Origin: Epiperipatus broadwayi
Taxonomy: Eukaryota > Onychophora > Udeonychophora > Euonychophora > Peripatidae
Reading direction: 5' to 3'
DNA: 64,000 nucleotides
NCBI GenBank assembly: GCA_028023455.1
Contig: JAQFVV010000002.1
Span: 30,141,725 to 30,205,724 of the forward strand
In this document: piece by piece, positions 34,310 through 43,849 of the stretch
How the letters are laid out: each line of letters opens with the position of its first letter
How positions within the stretch are numbered: the first letter of the stretch is position 1
The notes under the pieces: generated by a model
The model's database searches: none
What the model saw: the letters and a program-made list of their open reading frames with translations, nothing else
What the model was told of the DNA's origin: nothing
Made by a program: the position numbers and the translations under genes

Positions 34310-34796
34310 TACTTATGTAAATATGATTTGTAAAATTTGGTAGTTTTCTATTCTATCATATCAGCCACTTGATGGCGCTATTTATATGCAAAAGCATATA
34401 AATATGCCATTTACATGGAAATATAAAAAAATATTAATAACATAATAATGAATAAGAAAATAATAGATATTATATATGATTTAATAAAAAGAATATTTTG
34501 GGAAATAAATTAATGTTGAACAGAGAAAGATATAAAGATAAAATCATAAGTATTTTATTAATTTAAAGTTATAATACGAACTTAATTTTAAACTTTGGGT
34601 GTTTGGTTAATATTCTGTAATTTAATTCTAGCTCTATAAGGAATAATAATAATTAGAGGATTATTAAAATATAAAAGAAATAATGTATTTAAATTGATGG
34701 TTGTTTACAAATTATATACACATTGCAATATACATGTATAATCTATATTTTTTATATTTCAATTTAATATTGTATATTTTATTTTATATTATCTGG

Positions 34797-34947
34797 ATTA
34801 TTTTATTTGGTTTTTTTTTTCTTCATATGTCATAGCATCGGCCGGGAGGTGAACCCGCAACAACCGTCTGCAACCAACTGCTTGCTTGCAAGGCGGCTGC
34901 GCTGACCTCTTGGCTAACAACCCTTGACAATTATTTTATTTGGTTTT
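34797..34947 (-). mobile_element. tRNA-derived SINE, copy 3, 18-bp TSD, in PLE right arm
   Basis: The SINE (34815-34929) is flanked by exact 18-mers ATTATTTTATTTGGTTTT (34797-34814, 34930-34947). On the minus strand it shows TAGCCAAGAGG (A box), an anticodon-like arm with CTTGCAA, and GGTTCACCTCC (B box). The opposite PLE arm near 32236-32270 shows the site without the SINE, so its insertion postdates formation of the inverted arms. Confidence 0.85.
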
Positions 34948-35120
34948 AATTCCATTTTCTTATATTTGATTTATTTTAGTTATGTTTTATTATACTTTGT
35001 GTTTTTCATTATTTTAAAATTTTATTAAATACATTTTTATATTTATATATTTTATTTGGCATTATATCAAGATGGCAGGGCAATCGAAACATCAGATAGT
35101 GTGTGTTTATGTACAGTATT

Positions 35121-35587
35121 TTTTTTTTTTTTCTATAAAGTGTTTGAGGTAAGATGTACAAATTGTAATTATATAAAATATCAGCAAAATTCAGGAAGTG
35201 GTGGTTTAGTGACATATGTGAAATTTCTATATATACTTTTTATTTTATTATTTTATGCATTACTTTGTAATGCAACATTTACTAATTTGTTAATTATCAT
35301 TGTATATAAATATATGAAATACAAATATTTTTCTGAAAAAAAAAAAAATTATTTAGATAATTGAATCGAATAAAAAGCATTATGATATTTGCAAAGAAAT
35401 GATTTTTTTTTTTTGAGATTTACTTAGCTTCTTCGTTCTCTTTGAATTCTGCTTTGTGTTGTTGCTATTATTTAAAATTAATTTTTTTTAAACTCTGGCA
35501 TATAAAAAACTCTTTTCATGATTAAAATTTACCAAATTTTGTTTTATGTTCATCTTTTACTATCACATTTTTCTGTTGTTGTTAGTG
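35121..35587. other. No gene seen
   Basis: AT-rich with a T run and an A run. The 102-codon frame at 35056-35364 begins inside the PLE arm and has no recognisable domain. Confidence 0.45.
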
Positions 35588-36113
35588 AGTTTTGCGTGTT
35601 TTAATAACAGTTATAAGCAAGCATAAGAAATGGTGATCAGGTGATGTTTATTGGCTTATAACCAATCCTGTCTAATAGGATAATGATAGCTACGGTTATT
35701 AAAGAACCAAAGACACCAAAATGTATAGATACTGAACAGTTCAGACCAATATGACTATATAAGCTAATGAGCTTAGATTGAAAATATTAACATGGTTTCA
35801 ATTTAAGACTCATAGTTTTGTAGTTAAGTGGAGATAAAAGGTGGCTGCTAGAGAGTTGCATTAGATCCTAAGATCTAGGTGCAGTGCTCTTAGATCCAAG
35901 GCTCCTCACTGACAAAGGCCACTTGCCAGAAACTAGTCTGGGGATATTGGATGAGTAGGCACTAGATGGGGATTTTATGCACAAGCCTTCTGGCATCCAT
36001 TGATTATTCTAGCTTGCTGTATGTGGCAATACGTATAGTGAGTTTTGCCTGTTTTAATAGCAGTTTTAAGCAAACATAAGAAATGGTGATCATGTGATGT
36101 TTATTGGCTTAAA
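35588..36113 (+). mobile_element. Family G unit, copy 2, partial dimer with period 453 bp
   Basis: The start (35588, AGTTTTGCGTGTTTTAATA, AAGCAAGCATAAGAAATGG) is repeated after 453 bp at 36041, so a full unit is followed by roughly 70 bp of a second. The body has ACCAAAGACACCAAAATGTA, a GATCCTAAGATCTAGG palindrome, the hammerhead-like core and CACAAGCCTTCTGGCATCC. Terminal direct overlap is what PLE terminal repeats, or reverse transcription of a multimeric or circular RNA, would produce. No protein frame. Confidence 0.7.
35903..35945 (+). ncRNA. Hammerhead-like core, family G copy 2 (one core change)
   Basis: TCCTCA, CTGACAA (35909-35915), AGGC, loop, GCCA, GAAAC, TA, GTC, TGGGGA. Stem I of 6 bp pairs with one G-U, stem II has GGC/GCC, and stem III is AC/GT around TA. 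G8 is changed to A (CTGACAA for CTGACGA), so this copy is probably inactive. Confidence 0.5.
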
Positions 36114-36261
36114 ATCTGATTATGCTAGTCATATTCCATGATCATGCTGAGTTTTCTTTTTAGCCACTTTGGCCAACTTCACTTTATTCAGACCTTTTTT
36201 GTGTGTGTTACAAAAGCAATTTTATGTATTTTTTTTAATTTGCCTTTTTCTAAAATATCAG

Positions 36262-36700
36262 CCCTTTAAACATCACATGATCACTATCTTCCATGTTTGC
36301 TCATAACTGTTGTTAAAATAGGCAAAACTCCATACAGTAATGCCACTCTAAGCAAGCCAGAGTAATCAATGGATGCCAGAAGGCTTATGCACTGAGCTTA
36401 GATTGAAAATATCTGTGTGTTTTCAATTTTATTCTCATAGTTTTGTAGTTATGTAGAGTTAAAAGGTAGCTGCTGGAGAGTTGCATTAGATCCTAAGATC
36501 TAGGTGCAGTGCTCTCAGATCCAAGGATCCTCACTGACAGTCCACAAGCCAGAAACTAGTTTGGGGATATTGGATGAGTAGGCACTAGATAGGGATTTTA
36601 TGCACAAGCCTTCTGGCATCCATTGATTACTCTGTCTTGCTTAGAGTGGCGCTACTGCATGGAGAGAGTTTTGCCTATTTTAATATCAGTCCTTTTCTAT
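36262..36700. mobile_element. Family G fold-back unit, copy 3
   Basis: A minus-strand terminal part (36262-36385: AGGCAAAACTCCATACAGTA, CAGAGTAATCAATGGATGCC) joins a plus-strand body (36390-36700). The core at 36533-36561 is damaged: CTGACAG then TCCACAAGCCA, GAAAC, TA, GTT. The end block GAGAGTTTTGCCTATTTTAA closes the unit. Confidence 0.65.
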
Positions 36701-37047
36701 ATGACTTTTAAAATTTTTACAAGTTTTAGATTTATTGCACATATTAATGACATATAGTAATTAAAGATTTTAATTCATCATTTATTTTTTTTATTTTTTT
36801 TGTAATCTATCTTTTTATTTTCCCATGAAATCTTCTGTTACCTTTTATTTTTCTTCCTGACTTTGAATAATATGATTATTTCTTTGTTTTGAAGTCTGTT
36901 TTCCATTAGAATTAGAGTTAGATAAGTTTGCTTTTTCAGATTTTGAAACTGATTTCTACATATTCATGAATTATCTATAATAATCCAATTTATTTAAACC
37001 ATTTTGAACAACTTTTCAGCACAAACTTTTTATTGTAAGTATATACA

Positions 37048-37290
37048 CATACATTTCGACTGTCCTGCAGTCTTCTTCAGAGCCAGTTTACTTTAATCTT
37101 TTAACACAACACACCACTCTCCACATTATCTCATATCACTGATACACTTGAACACATGTTGAAAAGATAAATAATCACCAATATACTTGTATTGGTGATT
37201 ATTTATCTGTTCAACATATATGTGTTCAAGTATATCAGTTTTATGAGATAGTGTGGAGAGTGGTGGGTCATGTGAAAGTCTGTGCTCATA
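37048..37290. repeat. Family B core with family A fold-back (copy 6)
   Basis: The minus-strand core at 37050-37085 reads GGCT, CTGAAGA, A, GACTG, CAGGA, CAGTC, GAAAT, GTA. Then family A sequence follows in both orientations around 37185 (GATAAATAATCACCAATATA against its complement). This links the A body and the B core into one element type. Confidence 0.6.
37050..37085 (-). ncRNA. Hammerhead-like core beside family A
   Basis: CTGAAGA, A, perfect stem GACTG/CAGTC with loop CAGGA, then GAAAT and GTA with no spare bases between the stem III strands. Core boxes fit CTGANGA and GAAA. Stem I is not obvious. Confidence 0.48.
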
Positions 37291-37514
37291 TACTCTATAT
37301 GTTACATATATAGACAGGTATATTATAAGCTTGTGTATTTCAGTTATTTAATCTTTTAAAAGAAAAACTACAGTACAGTTGAAACATAGGAGTATGTATG
37401 TATATATGTACAATAAAAGATTTTTGTTAAAAAGTGTTCAAAGTGGTTTGAATAAATTGGATTTATATAATATATTACAGCAAAAATAAAGGAAAGGGTG
37501 ATTTTGGTAATATA

Positions 37515-37895
37515 TAGTAATTTAGCAATAACAAGGCAAAACTCTATACAGTACTGCCAGCCTGTGCCAGCCAGAGTAATCAATGGATGTCAGAAGGCTT
37601 GTGCATAAAATCCCTATCTAATGCCTACTCATCCAATATCCCCAGACTAGTTTCTGGCTTGTGGCCTGAATTCATCAGTGAGGAGCTTTGGATCTGAGAG
37701 CACTGCATCTTTTATCTCTACTTAACTATAAAACTATGAGAATGAAATTGAAAACACAAAAATATTTTCAGTCTAAGCTCAATAGCTTATAGTCATATGG
37801 GTCTTAACTCAGTTTAGCACCCATACATTTTGGTTTCTTTGGCTCTTTAACAATCATAGCCACCACTATCCTATTAGGCAGGATTGTTTATAAAC
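37515..37895 (-). mobile_element. Family G unit, copy 4, head-to-head with copy 5
   Basis: Minus-strand copy containing AGGCAAAACTCTATACAGTA, the core at about 37645-37690 (CTGATGA followed by a 4-base insertion, then AGGCC, loop, GCCA, GAAAC, TA, GTC) and the GACACCAAAATG-type segment in reverse. It meets copy 5 at a palindromic joint near 37880-37925 (TTGTTTATAAACAA). Confidence 0.68.
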
Positions 37896-38412
37896 AAGGC
37901 TCTCTGCCTTGTTTATAAACAATTATGTGCTAGTATAAGAGATAGTGATCATGTGATGCTTTATGGTTTAACACCAATCCTACCTAATAGGATAGTGGTG
38001 GCTATGGTTGTTAAAGAGCCAAAGACACCAAAATGTATGGGCGCTGAACTGAGTTCAGACCCATATGACTATATAATATATTGAGCTTAGATTGAAAATA
38101 TTTTTATGTTTTCAATTTCATTGTCATAGTTTTATAGTTAAGTAGAGATAAAAGGTGGGTGCTGGAGGGTTGCATTAGATCTTAAGATCTAGGTGCACTG
38201 TTCTCAGATCCAAAGCTTCTCACTGACGAAGGCCACAAGCCAGAAACTAGTCTGGGGAAATTGGATGAGTAGGCACTAGATAGGGATTTTATGCACAAGC
38301 CTTCTGGCATCCATTGATTACTCTGGTTGGCACAGGGTGGCAGTACTGTATAAAGAGTTTTGCCTTGTTTACAAACAATTATGTGCTAGTATAAGAGATA
38401 GTGATCATGTGA
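37896..38412 (+). mobile_element. Family G unit, copy 5, partial dimer with period 456 bp
   Basis: TGCCTTGTTTATAAACAA at 37905 recurs 456 bp later at 38361, followed in both places by TTATGTGCTAGTATAAGAGA and GTGATCATGTGAT. The 456-bp unit holds an intact-core hammerhead at 38217-38258. A 66-codon frame at 37884-38084 crosses the inverted joint and is not conserved in the other copies. Confidence 0.72.
38217..38258 (+). ncRNA. Hammerhead ribozyme candidate, family G copy 5
   Basis: TTCTCA (stem I), CTGACGA (38223-38229), A, GGC, loop CACAA, GCC, A, GAAAC (38243-38247), TA, GTC (38250-38252), TGGGGA (stem I partner). Stem I pairs over 6 bp with two G-U; stem II is GGC/GCC above an A-A mismatch; stem III is AC/GT. 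All standard core bases are present. Cleavage would follow C38252. Confidence 0.62.
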
Positions 38413-39164
38413 TAATTTAGCAATAGTGTAAATGTTTTGTGAATGAGCTTTAGTATATCATTTTTTTTGTTAACCACACTAAATTTTTAAATTTATTTCT
38501 GCATCGTTTCCATGTCACATTCAACTGAATATTCATAATTAAAAATTCCTTCTATTAACATGGATACTTACTGTTTATTAACTCTTTTGTATTTAATTTT
38601 TTAAACATTAGATGAATTAGTATACACCAAAATATGTGAGGTTTGTTGTGTTTTTATGTGATAGTATACATGTAAATTCATTTTATACTATATTTATTAA
38701 TAATACATGAAAATAAAGATACATTTATATATTTACACTATATTTACAATGGTTATATTCCGCCTGCTACCATTGAAGTATAGCTCCTAGTTCCAAGGTG
38801 ATATATGATGATTTCTCGTCAATAGTATTTATGATTAATTTTAAAGCTCTCACAATTTTCCTTGGCAGTAACGGTCACCTTCATTCTGCAGTCTCTTTTT
38901 CAGCAATCACTGAATTCTTGTTTCTATGAATGAATTTTAATATGTAATTTCTAAATTCAAAAATTTTCAAGTTTTAATTGTTCAATGTTTGAAGACATTA
39001 TTATTTTATATCTACTTAGTGTATAAACACATTGGTTTTTTTTTAATTTTCTTACCTCCCACCCATTTATGATTCTTTATACTCATAATAATACTCCCAA
39101 ATTGAAACTTGGTCTTTATCCTATTGGAAGTATTATGTTAGCACATGGGCACATGCATATATAT
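38413..39164. other. No gene seen
   Basis: AT-rich DNA with nothing recognised. Possibly part of the intron upstream of the exon at 40798. Confidence 0.4.
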
Positions 39165-39338
39165 ATACATAATTATAATAATTAAAAAAGCAAGTCATAT
39201 ATAACGTGACATTACTTTTAAATAAGCTTGTAGTTACAAAAATGCAATACAGAGAGCATACCAATAGCTCAAACAAGCTCTTAATTAATAAGTGCAGTAT
39301 GAGAAAATATTTAAAATCTCTATCCAGAACACTCTCAT

Positions 39339-39382
39339 CTCCAGACCAACTGGTTTCGATCTTATGGCTCTCGTCAGTGGAG
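39339..39382 (-). ncRNA. Hammerhead ribozyme candidate, family F left arm
   Basis: Mirror of the right-arm core: CTCCA, CTGACGA, GAGC-CATAA-GATC, GAAAC, CAGTTG, GTC, TGGAG. Stem I pairs perfectly; stem II has one G-A mismatch; stem III can extend to 4 bp (ACCA/TGGT). Confidence 0.65.
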
Positions 39383-39408
39383 CGCTAAAATGTCCGAATA
39401 TTTTAGCG

Positions 39409-39452
39409 CTCCACTGACGAGAGCCATAAGATCGAAACCAGTTGGTCTGGAG
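39409..39452 (+). ncRNA. Hammerhead ribozyme candidate, family F right arm
   Basis: Stem I CTCCA (39409-39413) and TGGAG (39448-39452); CTGACGA (39414-39420); stem II GAGC/GATC around CATAA with one G-A mismatch; GAAAC (39434-39438); stem III ACCA/TGGT with a 2-base loop; GTC at 39445-39447. All core bases are standard. The two arms together would also form a long duplex competing with the ribozyme folds. Confidence 0.65.
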
Positions 39453-39552
39453 ATGAGAGTGTTCTGGATAGAGATTTTAAATATTTTCTCATACCACATT
39501 TATTATTTAAGAGCTTGTTTGAGCTATTGGTACGTTCTCTGTAATACATAAT

Positions 39553-40797
39553 CATCAAAATATGAACTATTTTTCAAATATGATTGTTATATTAATATTT
39601 AAATGTTAAAATTTTTAAAAAAATTTAAAGCCTTGTATTTTTTGTGCAAATGTAATAAAATTGTTTTATAATATTTAACAGAAGATTCACATTTTATTTC
39701 AATAAATAATTAAATCAAAGTATAATTTCTTATCAATAAAATTATAACTGGCTTTCTTTTAATATTTTGCATTTTTACCTGAATTTTTCTTTTTCTATTA
39801 TGCCCGCCTTTTTTTTTTTTGGTACTTACATATAATCTCTTCACCAAAAGGTTGCTAGGTATTTTTTTAAATATCCATTTTCAGGGGCATCTAATAAATG
39901 TTGAAAACAATGTGGCTGATTTGAAGCTGTTGTAGTTAATATTTCATTTTATTTTTGTTTTCATTATTATTATAAAAATACAAGAAATTACACAAAAATA
40001 TCACAATTGATTGTAATTAAAATAAATTTAATATAACTGCAGTAAATGTGGAATAGTTACAATAAAGCATTCACTGGTCTCTGCAGAAGCCACCAAACAA
40101 CCACTGCTGTGGAAGTATTCTCCCCTGTTTATCTTGATTATTTGAGATCTTATTAGATCAAAACTAAACAAGTTCATGTTTAATACATTTTAAAATTGTA
40201 AAATAATTGTATTTTGTTTGCACCAAAAACAATGATTTTCTAATTTTTAATTTTTTTTTTTTTTTAGATATTTAGATGATTTAGCTATTGTTTTAAAAAG
40301 AAAATAGCTCACATTTTGAAAATGTCATATATATATGTGTGTGTGCATAGTTATGTGTGCACACAATAATACTTTTAGGTAAAAAAAAAACATAGATTCT
40401 AGCAATTGTAATACCACTTTTATTTCCACAAAATTTGTGTGGTTGTTTACAATACTATAAAATATTTAATTTCCTGTACATTCTATACTATTTTGGTATT
40501 GCCTCTGGAAATAATTAAAAAATAGCTCAACTTGTTATTATCTGCTGCCTTATATTCCGGTTTTGATAAAAACAATCAACTTTTAAAATTCCTGACATAA
40601 CTACTACTTCATTATAATCTCATTAATGATTAATATTCTTAATTAATAAAATTTTTAAAATTCTTTATTGGTCTGTATTTCATATTTCAAATAAATACTT
40701 ATTAGAAAAGGTTTATGACCAGTTTATTCTATCTGCATTTTAAAATTGTTTTTTTGATAACAAATATCCCATAATTCATTATTCTATTTTTAAATAG
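39553..40797. other. AT-rich, probably intron before the exon
   Basis: No repeat of the named families and no coding signature. It ends in a T-rich tract, TTCTATTTTTAAATAG, which serves as the splice acceptor of the following exon. Confidence 0.5.
40781..40797 (+). other. Splice acceptor of the exon
   Basis: T-rich tract ATTCTATTTTTAAATAG directly before the coding frame. The AG at 40796-40797 is the first one ahead of the reading frame. Confidence 0.6.
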
Positions 40798-40981
40798 GGT
40801 CCTGCGGAAGATCAGGAAGCAGAATCAGAATTATCAGTTACAGAATTAAAAGATCTTCAGAGAAAAAAAAGGGAAGAAGCTTTACATAAAGCACCCGATG
40901 ATACAGATCATAATGTCGACCGGTTACCAGATGAAGGGGACAAAGATGAAGTAGAAGACTCTGGCATTGACTGGGGTTTTG
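40798..40981 (+). CDS. Internal (or last) coding exon of an unidentified host gene
   Basis: The frame opens right after an acceptor (TTTTTAAATAG, AG at 40796-40797) and runs 61 codons without stop, with higher GC and natural codon use amid very AT-rich DNA. The peptide is highly charged: an acidic start (PAEDQEAESE), a helix-like basic segment (TELKDLQRKKREEALHK), an acidic linker (DRLPDEGDKDEVED), then SGIDWGFG. A GT at 40982 gives a weak donor (G|GTAATT, phase 1); otherwise translation ends at TGA 40990-40992 after Asn-Phe. The IDWG tetrapeptide occurs in the disordered region of CDK5RAP3/C53, where it binds UFM1 and ATG8, but the preceding sequence does not match that protein as I recall it, so I assign no gene name. 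Neighbouring exons are not visible within the window. Confidence 0.68.
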
Positions 40982-40992
40982 GTAATTTTTGA

Positions 40993-41939
40993 TTTATTCT
41001 CTTTTTATTTATTTATTTCTTATAATAATTTTTTAAAGGATATATATCTTTACCCTGGTTAGTAATGGAACTTTATGCAAGGATTTTGCCAAAGTGATCA
41101 TCATCAATTATACCCATTATTTTAATTTTACAATTTTTTAAAAATTAGACTTCTTTAAAAAAAAAACCCACCATTTTTCCAAAATGGTAGCTATTTGATT
41201 GGTGACGCTATAGGATTATGATTTCCTTAAAGTTGTATCATCCAAAAATAAAATGACAACATTCATTTAAAAAATCAACAAGAATACAGATTTTATTCAT
41301 TACACAGTATACAAAATTATATTTTGATTATAGAAAATTAAAATAGGGTTATGTCCTTGCAAGACAGCCAGAGTTTTTCATTTATGGCAGCCAAAATAAT
41401 GAAGATTTTTATCTTTTTAGTGATCATAGAAGCAAAAAAAAAATGCCAATTTGATTCAATACAATAAATATTCAAAAACATACTTGGGGCATTATAACAA
41501 CAAAGTGTATTAATATTCAATTTTAAAATGTGTATAATAACTAAAATATGTTTCTTCGAACAGTTTCATGGTTTCAAATTCTTAGAAACATTATTTTGTT
41601 TGTGGACAAAATACAATCATCATAACTGTAAAATATGGTCATCGTAATTGTAAGCTATTTTGAGAAAAAAAATGATTTCTTGCATTATATAATTCATATA
41701 TGCAATCAAAGGCTTTTAAATATAAAACTAAAATATTTATTTGTTCAATTGTAAATCAGTTTCATAATTTGTTTCCGACATATACAAGATAATAGCACTT
41801 TTATTATTAACCTAAAAAAAAAAAACAATATGGGGGGGAGGGTAATCATTTATATTATTAAAACTATAGCAGTTAGCTGTACATTGTATTTCTTTATATA
41901 ATTTTTATTTCATTTTAACTCTATTTATATAAAATAAAA
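40993..41939. other. Intron or 3' UTR, no further exon seen
   Basis: AT-rich with A runs. AATAAA-like hexamers occur (for example near 41248), so if the exon is terminal this would be the 3' UTR, but such hexamers are expected by chance here. Confidence 0.4.
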
Positions 41940-43065
41940 TGTATTTTTAATTAAAAGCTGAAATCTTAAAAATAAAAAAAGTTGAATAATACTTAAAAAG
42001 ATTAAAAGGAAGGAGGGCTCACATTCTTTAGTGTTGGACTGGGTAACATTAAAAAAAAAAAAAATCATTCTATTTCTAATATTGAAAAAAACTGTCCATG
42101 AAGACAATAGTAAATTCAGCAGAAACTCGTTGCTTTGTGAACTATAAATATGGTTGAGATATGCATCACTGTGTTGCAAAGAAATGGGTTTATTAAGTAT
42201 AAATCGTCTTTACCAGAAATGGAAACTCTTGATCTATGGATAATTTATTGATATAGCCACCGACGATATAATGGTGAGTAATTTAAATGTGTATCCGCCC
42301 ACTATAACTATGTAATCATCGCCTGAGTAGTACCTAAGCTTGACTCTTAAATGCCATGATACTAGGATAAATTACAACTAATATATACCTGTGCAGAATG
42401 TGTGCCCCTATCATTGTTGGAAACTGAACAATTGAATTGTACAAATTAGTAGGACAAAAGACATTATAGGATTTATCCCATACTGATCAGTAATGGAAAT
42501 TATAAATATATATACCATGGTAAGAAGGTCCCTTTTAAAACTTTTAAAAGAAAGTAGAAACGGTCTTAATAAGTCGGTGTAATCCATTTACTATATTTTC
42601 ATTTATTTCTTTTATATTAGTAATTAAGTTACTTTTATTTAATTATTCTTTTTATAGGCTTATTCATTATATGAATTTATTCTAAAATAATTATTTTTAC
42701 TTTGTGTGAACATGTCAGTTAATTGTATCTTACAAATAAATTGTTAGTTTATAAAATTGGAGTTGTCAGTGCCATTTTATATTGTGGCTTTTATTTCAAA
42801 TGTTTACACTAGCACTATTATCTTCCATGTTTATTAAAAAAACAAAAGATTAAATTAGAATGCTTAATCTCTGAGAAAATGCCAAATGTTAAAATGTTAT
42901 TAGAAATTGTTAAAGTGTGGGTGTTGAAATTGGTCCATTCAGCATTTTTTTCTTTTCACAAATGAAAAGATGGTGCCCTAATAAAAGCTGTAAACACATG
43001 CCTTTTTTTATAAAACAAATTACTTCTGAATGGCCAAGTCTATTTTGATTCTTGCAAGGAAATCA
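41940..43065. repeat. Segment J, copy 1, left part
   Basis: Aligns by eye for over 1 kb with 53330-54620 (anchors TTAATTAAAAGC, GTGAACTATAAATATGGTTGA, GAATGTGTGCCCCTATCAT, AAGTCGGTGTAAT against AAGTCTGTGTAAT). The copies have diverged by substitutions and small indels. No conserved protein frame is apparent, so its nature (old duplication or decayed element) is unknown. Family F2 interrupts it. Confidence 0.7.
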
Positions 43066-43383
43066 AGTTATGTCACGTGACTTAATTTAATAAGCTTGTA
43101 CTACAAATGTTATATAATGAGCTTGCTAATAGCTCTTAACAAGCTTTTATGAATATCCTATCATCAGATTGGTTTCGAGCTCTGGCTGTAATCAGGCAGG
43201 CGCTAAGACATTCAGCTGTTATATTTTAAAATACCAGATCAAGCCCCAGCATTTATCTAATAGTTACCTATATGGCTATTTAAGTTAGCTGGATTTATAT
43301 TGCGATATATACATAAATGTAGGCTCGCATGTATATATTATTGATTCTCAATAATATTAATAAAGAGAAGGGTTTCGTTAAAA

Positions 43384-43640
43384 GAAGAAAAAAAAAAAAA
43401 AGAAAGAAAAAATTTAGTTAAAAGGATTCAAAAAAATTATTTAAAAAAAATTAAAAAAGAAAAAAAAAAAAAAAAAAATAAAAAAGAAAAGGGAGGGGTG
43501 TAAAAAAAAAAGGCGCCCTTTTTTTTTTTTTTAAAAAAAAAAAAACACGTTAAAAAAAAAAAAAAAAAAAATAAAAATTTGAAATAAAAAAAAAAAAAAT
43601 ATTAAAAAAATTAACAAATAAATTTAGTAAAAATAAAGAA
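43384..43640. repeat. Extreme A-rich low-complexity tract
   Basis: Around 250 bases are nearly pure A with scattered G, T and C, including an abrupt switch from a T run to an A run near 43535 beside GGCGCCC. It could be real expanded poly-A or a consensus error in a hard-to-sequence region. Confidence 0.7.
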
Positions 43641-43849
43641 AAAAAAAGAAGGGCAATAGTGGCATCAATATAAAGACAAAAGAATGAAATGAAAATTGAA
43701 TTAGAAATTGGAAAAAGTAAACGTATCAAAAAAATTCCAGATAGATTGGTAAGATAAGAATGAAAAGGAAAGAGGCAATTAGAGACATTAGATAGCAAGA
43801 CAGCGAGAGAATAAGCAGAGCTGATTTAGAAGTAACCGGTTGTGTTTTT

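Larger units (their letters stand above)
32015..35120 (+). mobile_element. Penelope-like element with inverted arms, multiply interrupted
   Basis: The left arm (32015-32336, continued at 32603-32683 and 32903-33010) is inverted relative to the right arm (34435-34814 and 34930-35120). Between them at 33060-33900 lie remnants of a PLE polyprotein. Hammerhead-like motifs stand near the outer ends: minus strand at 32047-32085 and, damaged by a deletion, plus strand near 35074-35100. PLEs characteristically combine an RT, a GIY-YIG endonuclease and terminal repeats in direct or inverted orientation, which fits. Three insertions occupy one arm only (LINE tail, family B unit, SINE); a second LINE tail sits between the endonuclease remnant and the right arm. 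Confidence 0.72.
39165..39552. mobile_element. Family F near-perfect palindrome with two hammerhead cores, 9-bp TSD
   Basis: Arms 39246-39395 and 39396-39545 are near-identical inverted copies. Outside the left arm lies the E/F terminal block (AGTCATATATAACGTGAC). ATACATAAT flanks the whole at 39165-39173 and 39544-39552. Each arm has one core: minus 39339-39382, plus 39409-39452. Near-identity of the arms implies recent formation or gene conversion. The 60-codon frame at 39206-39388 is incidental. Confidence 0.75.

Noticed and set aside
35588-38412. CRISPR-like or satellite array in the family G cluster
   Set aside because: Units are about 455 bp, mixed in orientation, and only partly tandem, with no regular spacers. 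They are interspersed mobile units.
40798-40981. Assignment of the exon to CDK5RAP3
   Set aside because: Only the short IDWG motif supports it. The upstream residues do not resemble the region that precedes IDWG repeats in that protein as I recall it, so no gene symbol is given.
42190-42560. Protein-coding interpretation of segment J (minus-strand frame at 54028-54261)
   Set aside because: The frame is only partly matched in the other copy, with different frame breaks and no recognisable domain.
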